Shown: one piece after another, positions 46,501 to 58,500 of the stretch | How the letters are laid out: the number at the start of each line of letters is the position of its first letter | How positions within the stretch are numbered: the first letter of the stretch is position 1 | Notes under the pieces: model-generated | The model's input: the letters and a program-made list of their open reading frames with translations, nothing else | The model's database searches: none | Told to the model about the DNA's origin: nothing | Program-made: the position numbers and the translations under genes | Assembly (NCBI RefSeq): GCF_000003815.2 | Contig: NC_049997.1 | Coordinates: 16,293,189 to 16,357,188 of the forward strand | Origin: Branchiostoma floridae | Taxonomy: Eukaryota; Chordata; Leptocardii; Amphioxiformes; Branchiostomatidae | Reading direction: 5' to 3' | Length of the DNA stretch: 64,000 bases

Positions 46501-49500
46501 TACCAAAATTAACGAATATTTGAAGAATATAATTTTAATGTGTATACTTCAAATACTACATAAAACGCACAATCTGTAAATTCCAAATGTAGACTAGAAA
46601 CATCATATGCAATTAGTAATGAATGAGTATTTCTCGTTGACCAATGCAACCAAGACAAAAAAATCATAGGGTAAAGAAAACAGTTTATAAGAAATGCAGA
46701 TTATGCTTATTAGCATAAAACATCAGTATAAATTGCTAATATACATTTTTGAAGAGCGAAAACTGTTCCCCAACTTAAATTAAACTCGCAGTACTGATCT
46801 CTCTTGAGTGTGCGATATCGACTTTCGATGAACTTTGACTCATTGCTGACGTCACACGTGCCAAACGTCACGTGTTCACAGTCTGAAGAAGACTGAGTGA
46901 GTTTTCCGTTGTAGAACTGTCTGTTTCTCTTCAAACTTTTCAGAATGGTTGTCCAGGACAGACGCAAGGACTACACGTTTTTCAGATCTTTTGCAGATAT
47001 TTTAAGCATTGCATTAGTTTCTTACATAACGTTGATGGAATAAATCTTTGTCTTTAGATTTGCGAATGTCCAGGAGCTTGTAGCAGTACAGACAGACATC
47101 CCAGCAGCTCGACAGGAGATGATATTTGACAGCTATCACTTTGCTGTGAGTCATACGGACCCAGCATCAACCTACCCAAAGACGTCACCAGATAATCCAA
47201 TCATCGTACTGGACAACGTGCATACGGACTTCAGCCGGGCAGAATATAGGGAACTACGTATGTGTTATCAAATCTTTCAACACTACAGAATAAATGAACT
47301 TTTTTTTGCACATCATTCCCAACGACGTTTCCGTGACCGACTGTCACCTTCCTCAGGGCAATTCTGACCAATTTACATTGCACTGTAGCTATAGATGTTG
47401 AAGCTTACAGATTTAGTCAGAACATAGGTTGTAGACCCAGGTCAGTTTTTTGTTGGATTCCAACGAATGCCAATGTCAGACTCTGAGCGGATGCCCAAGG
47501 CACAAGAAGCTGCGGGTGCCGATGGCACTTTAACGTCTGAGCCGACTAGTGAGCTTTTTTCCACGAAAGGAGGGTTAACTTAGCTGTGACCAGAAGTACA
47601 GTCCAGTGCTGACGGAAATGCTTCCTGAGTACGACAGGTTGCTGGTGGCTCGGTCCCTTGTTCAACAACATTATTTCGAAGCCCGTGGTCATTATCGCAT
47701 GCAGTTGTTCTCTCGGCTTGTTGAAGTTTTATGTACGAGCTGTATATAACTTGATATGTGAATGTATCTCGACTAAGGGTTTTCTACTTAACACATATCA
47801 TAACACTTGATTTTCTATTGATCATTAGCAAAACTTCCAAGGTTTGGAACTTCATTTTCTCTCGACAATGATGCGCCATTGGCCAAGGTATGTTTCTTTC
47901 TCTCTTCTGGCAAATTTATCTTTATAGATAACTTCTTTGTTTCTAATCGCTGTAGTATTGTTGTTGCATTGTTTTTAAGTGGGTATCGAGTAAAACCGTT
48001 AACATTACAACGATATTACTTACAGGTTTGCGCTAGTGTTGTGTGGGATTGTCAGCGCTCTACTGCGGCACTTCTTCTTCAGCAAAACGTCATGCGGAAG
48101 GCAGTCAAATGGTTCATGTACGTACCAATAGTTCACATCTCTTTAGACTATGTAAGCTTATACCTTCTTAGGGAAATTTATCTTTAACGGTAATCAACAT
48201 TGTAAGGAATCTACACGCTATGTCCGCACACAAAGTATAGTACCTACCAACAAATTTTCGACCAGTCCTCTGGTTCTTCTCAAGTTGATTTGTAGCCTAC
48301 GTCACTTGAGCTGAGAGGAAGTGTGCCGTCAGTAACGGGTCATAGGTGCCCGGGAGTCTGTTTGGCAACTGGCCGACCAACTACGTCCTGTAAAACGTCA
48401 CTTTAAAACAATCTATTCCATTCAAAAACTATAGTTAAGACGCTCCGTCTACTACCAAGCCAGTGAGGAAGGTGATCCACATCCGTAGACATATTTTGTC
48501 AAAACCAGCAACTTATTTAGTCCTCATGGGAAAATCCCTCCTCAAACAACAATTGAAATCGATGACAATTAATACGGCAAAATCACTGCTGCAAGAATGA
48601 AAACATTTTTGTTTAAGTTATGAAAGTTCAATCATGTAGATTTGAGTATACCTTGTCTGTCTGAGCAACTACGTCAACAAATGCTGAGCTAACTGAATTC
48701 TAGTGCTGAAACGCCTTCTAGTGGTCTGTTTAGCCCTCTACTGACAACGGTATATCTGATGTCTTGGGTGGGAGTGTGATCTAACATAATGTTATTGTTT
48801 AGTTACTTATGAAAAAATTGAGGAATCGTAATCAATGTGTGTGTTTGTTTGTTTGTCTTGGTGTGCGTCCGTGCCTTTGTGAAAATTGCAGAAAAAAATT
48901 GAAAAGCAGCATGTGAGACAGGAGTGGTGTACTAGGATACTTGAAGAATTGGAAGAATGATTTTCTCGTTTCCAACGCATTTCATGTTCCATGTATGTCG
49001 TGTTTTTTTTTTTTTCAGATGCGTCATGAGCAGAGAAACCGAACAGCTCCGAACCGACACGCATCTTTTGGGGATAAAGGTTACCAACAGTGACTTGGCT
49101 CTTAGAAGGCTACTGGATCAGTAAGAAACGTTCTGTTGTATTTCTTTTGCTTTCTTACTATCTTTTTTTATATCAAGAAATTAGATTTGTGGCACATTTC
49201 TTGTTTGCAAAAAAATTTCCATTGTTCATGTTCTGTACCAGGCATTTTCTACACGGCAAGATGTTGGCCCTCCTCTGTTATGGCACATCCAGTAGCGACG
49301 TACAGCGGAAACAAGGCGAACTGCAGCAGCTGGTGGACGGGAAAAGGGAATGCATGCAGAAGGTATGATTTTATATTGCTATGTAAGATTTTTATAGCTA
49401 GGCATAATAATAATGATATGCTTTTTGTGTGATTGAGATATAAATCTTATTATGCTAAAATCGAAACTAGATTGGTAAATGTTGACTACTTTTGGAGATT

Positions 49501-52500
49501 TTATTATTTTTCTTACCTTTTCTCCTAGATTCTTGACGAATATGCGAATTGTGAGAAACAGATGAAGTGGGTTGAGGAGAGAATTCTTGTAGAGGAAACT
49601 CTTAAGGAACTGTGGAAGGACAAAGACACCGTTGGCACACAGGAAAAAGACCGAAGGTAGATACCTTATTTTATTACAGAAGCAATATTAACGTTGCCTA
49701 TATATTGCTAGTTCATGTTGCTTCGATCTTTTTAAATATATGGATGACATCCGCATAAATCTATTTTTTTTCCGTTTCCTAAAAGAAAATTCGACAATTC
49801 AAAACTAAAGAACATATTTTTGGTGTACCATACTCTGCGTGTCTAGTCATTTGTTCATTTATGTTAATAATGAAGGCAATTTTGTTATGGCACGCTTTTC
49901 CAAACAATTGCATCAGTTCCCATGGCCTTATCTTAAAAACAATGAATAACGGAAGCTATATAAGTGAGGCAATTCACTTTTCACACATGATTTAGCTTTT
50001 TTATCACGTATTGTTAATTCATACATCATACTTTCATGGTATAGCCGACACATGTAGGAACAAAAATAAAGGCAGTAAGGATAACGGTATGCGATCTGAA
50101 ATTTTAACGAACGAGGAATTTCTTGTGACACATGTATTGTATTTTTGCAGCGTTGAAAGGACACAGTATGTACTGGATAAGGTTGTTGCCACTTTTCTGC
50201 AGTTCAAAAAGGACAAAAGTCTGAAACGTAAGTGATGCAAATTTGCATATTTGGAAGTTTTGCAATGCCAAATTCTCTGGTGCATATAATTTGCGCTTTA
50301 TCTATGTAATCTCTAATTTTTGTGTGTTAAAAACGAAGTCTAACAACTGTCGTTACCCCCTAGGCCTGTCCTATAATGAGGAACAGATCCACAAGTTTGA
50401 AAAGTAAGTTTTTAGTTCATTATAGTAGATAGGCTGAAGTGCATGTATTTTTTTAGCAATTTCACGAGAAACGAGTAAAAAGAGACACGTCGATAAAGGT
50501 TAGCTATTAGACGTCCCGGTTAAAGATATGGCAAAATAATACTTTCTCAAGCAACTGGATGGTTTTAGAAACGATCAGACGTTCCAGACAGCATCCCCTA
50601 CCTTTTGCCAGTGCCAGTTTCCTTCGTCAGTGTTACTAATGAAAGACAGCTGAGCTGGTCGTCTCAAAAATCACATCTAGTTGCTTGATTAGCTATTTTG
50701 GGGGCGCATTTGTATGGCAGTTCTTATTTATGATAATAGTCGAATTGAGTGTAGCACTTTTTTTAGACGTATTAGATATTAGTGATATTATCCTAAGAAT
50801 GATCGTATGAGTGGGATTATCTACTGTTTAACCTTTTAATTGTTAACACATTTTTATCTGTATTTATTTAATTCGAGGTGCGTAATGCACAACAATTTAG
50901 CATTCACCCTAAGCTTGTATGTGCTACGTTGACACCAGTGGGCGCAAGTTTGTATGCCGACGACCAAGATTTGCAAGAATACCAGTTTTCTTTCGTCATT
51001 CTATATTGATCATTCTCTTATACTTCAGGCAAAAGCTTAGCGCCAACTGTATCAAAGCAGTGTCCGCCTACGCTGACGAGTTCGTGCCGAAGTTCAAACA
51101 TCTGTATGCAGAAGTGGCCCGGTGGTTTCAGTAAGTATTTCCATGTACTTCATTTTGCTATATCCTTCAAACGGCCGTTTTACAAATAGTTACACACAGT
51201 CCATTCTACACGTATTCATGATCGTACTAGCACGAATCATATTAAGAACTTTTGCCAAGTAATGTATTTAGAAAATAAAGGCAATTGCTTTTGCTTTTGT
51301 CTTATAGTTTTGTATGTATAGCTTAAAGGTATATATTACTTTCTAAATCGAAATGGCCATTTTAGAATTACTTACACGCTATAGAATCCCATTATCCCGA
51401 ATTGCATTAAATATACAGCTTGCCGCTTAGTTTATGTAAAGGCAATTTGCTTTGTACATATAGTTATGCAGGGGTATCATTTACTGTATAAACTTTATTC
51501 AAAAAGCTATAGTACATCTAGTGTGTCTAGAGATGCGCCTTTAAATTAGCAAATCCAGTCAGACCACAAGGGGACTCCCACCTTTGATAAATTGCCATCA
51601 AGTGCTTACTATAGGAAGTTTCATTGAAAGATTGACTTACCACACAGAGTAAGAAATGCCGAACAATGGATTCCCAGTTTTGTTCTTTCACATCTTCTTT
51701 GACGTTATAATTAAATTTCGTATTCTACGACATGAGTATCCGTTTGCCAAAATTGTATTGCAAATTATGACAAACACTTGCTAATTTTTGTAGCTGCTTT
51801 TTACGATTTACAGCATAACGGAAAACGTTTTGGAAACGGACAAAAGACTTGATGCGCGCGAGGTTGTTATCCGTACAATCAAATTATCTTGGTCTTTACT
51901 CCTCGAGAGGATGGCGACTTCAAGTATACTCTGACATTTACGACTATCGAAAGCTCCCCCCTTAAATACTTACGACCAAGTATAACTGTTAAGAAATATG
52001 GTCGCCCACAATCTTAAGTAACATGTTTCGTGCTCGTTTGCTCCTTGTACCTTACGAGGATACACGCTGCAACTGAAAGATAAGCGAACGAACATTAATA
52101 TTCACACGTGGTTGGCGGACTATATATTGTATGTAGTTGTGTGTGGCGTAAGGAAAGTCATTACAAGCATTTCCTGGTACATCTATATACTATTAGGCAT
52201 TGGCTTTGAAACGGTAACCTTGAAAATTTTGTTACGTTTCAATTTCCTAATGCTACGGTCAAAATTGAAAATAGGGGGCACCGTCTGGTAGTTTACGGGC
52301 TATTTTTACTATCGGGCAAAACCTGTACGTGACACCGTACTGGCTACTGGGCTATTTTTTGGTCACGAGCGGGTCCCGGATTTCCTAATGTCACGGTCAC
52401 TATTGAAATAGGGGGCACTGTCGGGTAGTTTACGGGCTATTTTTTTTTCACTTTTGGGCGTAACCCGTACGTGACCCCGTGAGACAATCTGTCGCTTCCG

Positions 52501-55500
52501 GGCTATTTTTTGGTCACGACCGGGCCCTGGATTTTTTAAAGCTCACAGATAAAGTCATCCGGGGACCCGGCAACAAATAGATGACCAATTCTAATCGTGA
52601 AAATTTCTAGGGTATCTCCGGCCCGGTGTCCGGAATAAATTTAAGGCTTCAGAGCCCTGCCCGGAATCTATCCCCTACGTATACGGACACCATTGTAAAC
52701 AGGGAATTTTCAGGTAACGATTTTGGATTTGAAAACGCAGTGGTTGTCATATCTACGCTACGGGAACACGATTTTTGAAAAGACCGCTTTGCTGCAAAGG
52801 GATGTGCTTCAATGGCCTGGATTCATGTTAGGAGACGAAAAGTCTGCGAAACCCCAAATAAAAGAACTCGTCTCCCACATTTAACTGAAAGTACCTCAGA
52901 TTTGTCTTAGTAAACCCAGTATGGGGGGTTCAAACGCGGTTAAATTTTTCATACGATTTTTTTTCAATGGTTGGATGAATCCTTCCCACACGACGACGTT
53001 CTTGATGCGTTTTATGCTTGAAACTTTCCTTTTGTGCCAAGAAAATCTCTAAAACACGACGACGTTCTTAAGTTCAATGCCCATAGATTTTCTTTTGCGT
53101 TTGTGACCTCTAGATAAATTTCCAAAACACGTCTACGGTCTTGATAAGTTTATGCTTAAAACTTTCCCTTCTGTGCCCTTAAGATAAATGTCCAAGCATG
53201 GCTGCACTCTTATATATCTTCTGTTGGAAACATATCCTTTTTTTCCTCTGTAGAAGTGACAACCTTCTTAATACGTTTTATGCTAATAAATACCCCATTG
53301 TGTCCTCTAGATGGCTCTCTAGCAAATGACTACGTTCTTTACACGTTTTATGCCATAAACCTTTATTTGGTGTCTTCCAGATAAATGTCTTCAACAGGAA
53401 TACGTTCTTAATACACTTTCTGCCCAGAACTTTCCCTTTGTGTCTTCAAGATTAGTCTAGAAAAACGCCTCCGTTTTAGCAGGTTGTATGCTTAGATAGA
53501 GAGCCTGCTTTTTGAATGATTCCCTAGAAAACGACTTGCACGACTTCTTTAATGTGAACCTTTTGGTCAAAGCTTTCTTTTTTGTGTGTCGTTATAGGAA
53601 AGCGTTCCTTTACCGGCAGAAGTTGGCTAAGGTCGTGAACCTGCTAGACAAAGTTTCCACAGCCAGCGACCAAATGGCAGGAAACCTCCAACAGGTAAGG
53701 GGCTTGTTTAGTACGTTTGGGACTGCATCTGTAAACAGCGACACCTATGCTGCAGTACAATCTGAATCATTGAGAATAACCCAAATAAGGTGACAGACCG
53801 TCACCGAAACGTTGTTTAATAAAACTTTTGGGTTGTGTCGAAAGGATTTAGTTATTCAGTGACTTGCCAACCTGATTAAATTATGTATGAAGGTAAGAAG
53901 CGAGCAGTAAAGAACTAAGACCTGGTCCTTTGTGCTGGATAAGAATTTAGCATGGTATTTCAATACTAAGTATGATAGTTCCTCCTAATCAGAGACTGTT
54001 GTGTTCAAGTGTCATTGGTGATGTAAGCACTAAGTCTTAAACATTTTTATCATCTATTTCTTTCTGCAGTCTGTTCAGAAGCAGCATAGGATCGTCGACA
54101 GTATCCTCACTTCCGACGTGCTCCAGAACCAGGGTCCATCCCAGCCTCCTTCTGACGTCACACCGCCCATATCTGCACCCCCATCTGTTGCCCCATCCGA
54201 GCCAATGAGTCATTCCGAAGTTGTACAACTCCAGGCCAGGTACTTTCAATTTTCTTGAGCTTCCGTTGTCCTTTAAGACCATTGCCAGTTTCGGTTTTAG
54301 AATACCTTGAGCCACAGGGTGTGCTTTCAATTTTACGCCTTCGTAGTAGGCTTCTTGGATGGGCTTTTGGAGGTTTGTTGTATGTGGGGAAACAACTTAT
54401 AAACTCCTAGTCTTCGAGCTTTGTCTGTGGCTTATATATGTGTAGGGGTAGAGATCGCAATCTGGCATAATTGCAAATTCTATCGGCAGAGATTTGGTTT
54501 AGGATGCAAGAAATGTGTCAGGATGGTTTCTTCATTATGAATCCTAAATTGCATGTCAATCTATTGAAATGACATGAATCGATGTTGAAAATTTCTAATT
54601 CTGACCTTGAATACAGTCTTTAACTTTAACTTTATTTGATTTGTAACAAGACAATACAATATGCTGCACCAGGCAGCAAGATGCTGATGTTGAGCAGCAT
54701 ACACATTAAGACACATACATAATACAATGAATACAAAAAGTACAATCAAACGTGTACAAGTGACTCCCTCTACACGACGACCAACTGGCCAATGTGGCCA
54801 CTTCTCTGATGGTCTCTTAGATAATTTTCCCATTGACACAAGCATTAAGAACCCCGTCTATAGTGAATACTTATCCACAAAGTCGTTGAAGAGGTTCATC
54901 AGTCACGTATGCAAACAATTACAACAAATTTTCATCAATCAATGACTGTTTTTGAAAAGGTACAGTACATACCTCCCAAATTTTCGATGTCTACCAGTAC
55001 ATCATCGTCAGGGGAATGACCTAATCTCAGTTCTCGCGAGAGAACACGAGACTAGGTCACTACCAAGCCCATCTCGGACAACATAGACATTATTGACTTA
55101 GAAACACGCAATGCACATAGAAAGATTAAGGAGGCCATCCACATTTAACTAGAGGCTGCGAAGTTGAACAGGACTGAGGGTTGGGAGCTGCCCAAGTGCT
55201 ACCTACCCCTTCTCCGCAAAGAGTCGGGGGGAGGGGGCAGATGATCCACGCAAGCCTGACCTAGTCTCGTGTTCTCTCGCGAGAACTGAGATTAGGTCAT
55301 TCCCCTGACGATGATGTACTGGTAGACATAAAAAATTTGGGAGGTATGTACTGTACCTTTTCAAAAACAGTCATTGATTGATGAAAATTTTTTGTAACTG
55401 TTATCCACAAAGACCTGATTTTATCGGTCCCCGAGTAGCCTTCTTGTGCAGGTTTTACTTAATCTGCAATTTTACAGACTTCTTTCGGGATATCTACCGG

Positions 55501-58500
55501 CAGATTCGGCCAGATGGCAATCTCAAACTTGGCATGTATATTATATAACGGGCAAGCAATCTTTCAGCACAATATCTTAGTGGCAAAATGCCACCAGCCA
55601 ATGTCTAGTTATATATCAATGCCAAGTAATATACGTACGGTCATATTGTTCCTTTTCGTCTATAATGAATACCCTATAACACATGTAGACAACCCTTAGG
55701 CCCATCCAGGCAAGAATTAAGTATGAACACTAAATACAATGTCCCATACCTCTGAGTGTTTTTCCAAACACACCTACTGTCTATGGACTATACCATACTG
55801 ATTTCTGGAAGGGGATGTTCAGTATCTGAATGCTTACACACATGTAGACAGCCTCAAAGCGCATCTAGGCATGGATTAACAAGGAACCAAAAATGTCCTC
55901 CCTCTGTGAAATATTTCTAGCTTTTCCAAAGTAGACCTTTTGTCTATGGACTTATACCAGGCTACAGTCTAGAAGGGGTTGTTGGGATACAATGCTTCAA
56001 TATCTGAAAGCCTTACGTTTAGAGAGTCTCAAAGCATATCTAGGCACGAAGTAATTTAAGATAGATAATCTTTTACCTCTCTTGAATATTAATAGTTTTT
56101 TGCACGCAGATAAGTTGTCTATGGAGTATGCCAGACTACTTTCTGGAAGTGTTGGGATGTCTTTTTGCGGGAGAAATATCTACCTTCATAGCAATAGTTA
56201 TACAAATACATCAAAGGGATCTTGAGTTATAGGAAGAACCACACAGACACAATTTAGATAACTATCTCCGTCGCAGGTGAGGTAATAACATTGAAATTAC
56301 CCTCTTGTGTGGGCTTCTATCTGGTCACTGTTAAAGTCACAGAACGTCCTTCAAACGCTGTCAAGGTTTATGTGTTTCTAGATTGCTTCCCACAGAAAAA
56401 TAACGTTATAAAATGACAAAGAGTTGACTTTTACAAAGGCCACACGAAGGCCAGACGAAAGCAATACCTGCTGCCCGAAATTACACCAATGTCTGCTTTT
56501 TTCACAAATGCCCTTATAGAAGTGATACTTCAGCGGTAGATATTTTTATCACCAGTCGGTGAAAGAAGCAGCCATTCGCGTTGAAAGAACAGGCACTAAA
56601 TTACAGTAAGTGGTCCTAACACCATTCCGCTTCGTTGGTCTTCGCTGCGACCTACAATTTGAATGATAGCTCAATGAATTGAATTTCATAGAAAGAAGAA
56701 CAAATTTCCCTAACATTTTGTATGCTTTATTGTCTTTTCATTCATATTTTTGTACATTTTGCATAGTATCATATATTCCAGTTATGACCAGCAATGGCCG
56801 AGTGGGTAGTGTTCGCCTTGCATTTGGTAGGTCGTGAGTTTGATCCCCAGCCGATTCATACCACCAAAGACTTTAAAATGACACATGCTGCTGTCTCTGT
56901 TTAACACTTAGCATTATTACGGAAGAGTGTGGGAGTTGAAGTTCCATAGTGAAGACTTTGAAAATGGTACATACTGATTTCTCTGCATAATACTCAGCTC
57001 TAAAAAGAAATGGTATGGGAGCTAAACACACATCTCTACCAGCAGACTAGCCCCCTGCTGTAGTGGCTTGCAAAGATGTGTGGCCTAAAGGCTACAGACA
57101 TTGAGAAGGGCGCCACCCTTCAGCATCTTTTACAGATGTACGGGCAACTTTATGAAATCTAGGGTTACAAAAATTCCAGCTTAGGTCGTAGCGACATCGC
57201 TGTCTAGAATGGCCCAAGAGCTACAAAAATTGAGATGGACACCACCCTTAAGTACCTGTTACAGATGTATGAGCAACTGTATGAAATCTAGGGTTTATAA
57301 ACAGATCCAGCTTAGGTCGTAGCGACATCGCCGTCTAGTGTGGCCCAAGAGCTACAAAAATTGAGATGGACACCACCCTTAAGCATCTGTTACAGATGTA
57401 CGGGCAACTTTATGAAATCTAGGGTTACAAAAAATCCAGCTAAGGTCGTAGCGACATCGCCGTCTAGTGTGGCCCAAGAGCTACAAAAATTGAGATGGAC
57501 ACCACCCTTAAGCATCTGTTACAGATGTATGAGCAACTGTATGAAATCTAGGGTTACAAAAAGTCCAGCTTAGGTCGTAGCGACATCGCCGTCTAGTGTG
57601 GCCCAAGAGCCACAGAAATTGAGATAGGCGCCACCCTTAAACATCTGTCACAGATGTACAGGCAACTTTATGAAATCTAGGGTTACAAAAAATCCAGCTT
57701 AGGTCGTAGCGACATCGCTGTCTAGAATGGCCCAAGAGCTACAAAATTTGAGATGGACACCACCCTTAAGTACCTGTTACAGATGTATGAGCAACTGTAT
57801 GAAATCTAGGGTTTATAAACAGATCCAGCTTAGGTCGTAGCGACATCGCAGCCTAGTGTAGTTGGGTGCCTTCAAGCGCAAGCATTAGCAATCAGAAAGA
57901 GGCCAGTACATCAAATGACAGGTTATAGCCTCCCTGTTCACATCATAAAACCCACTCCGGCGCCATCGGGATCTCATTTTTACGACCAGTGTCCAACCTC
58001 CAAGGAAAATCAGACGGACGCTTTATAACCATATGCCATCGTGGTCCATATAAAAATGAGTCATTCGGGCACACTTATGAAACAAAAAAGTTGTAAGGTA
58101 CGTTAAATTTTTGATGAAGAAACATTGGGACTGTCTTTGGATCAATTGCTGGTCAGTTTACAACTTTTGTTACAGTATTCTGTGGGAAAATGTAATGAAT
58201 AAATTGACGAGGAGTGGCGGTGTAAAGTATGGTAATATAGTTTTATGTGGAGAATAGAATATAAAATGTCTGCGGCTGAGGACATACGTTATACGGTCTT
58301 TTTTAACGTTATTGGAGCATTTATTTTTCATTCTGTATAAGAACAATGTCGTGAGAAAGTCTGTAGACTAAAGCTGTAAAGATGAAGAGGAACAATATCA
58401 CGGACACATTAAAAGCCAGACGACTTAATAGCTTGTCATAAGCTTTAGTGTTTTTATTGAAATCAAATTCTTGAAGTAAGTGTTTTCGCACAGACCATAA

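Noticed and set aside
54037-54330. Minus-strand 97-codon frame
   Set aside because: It overlaps TBK1 exon 19 antisense and has no motif of its own; the plus-strand exon is in phase with its neighbours.
57340-57573. Open frame with a 43-residue period as a repeat protein
   Set aside because: The frame stays open only because the unit is 129 bases; other units have stops or are 131 bases, and it lies within a TBK1 intron.
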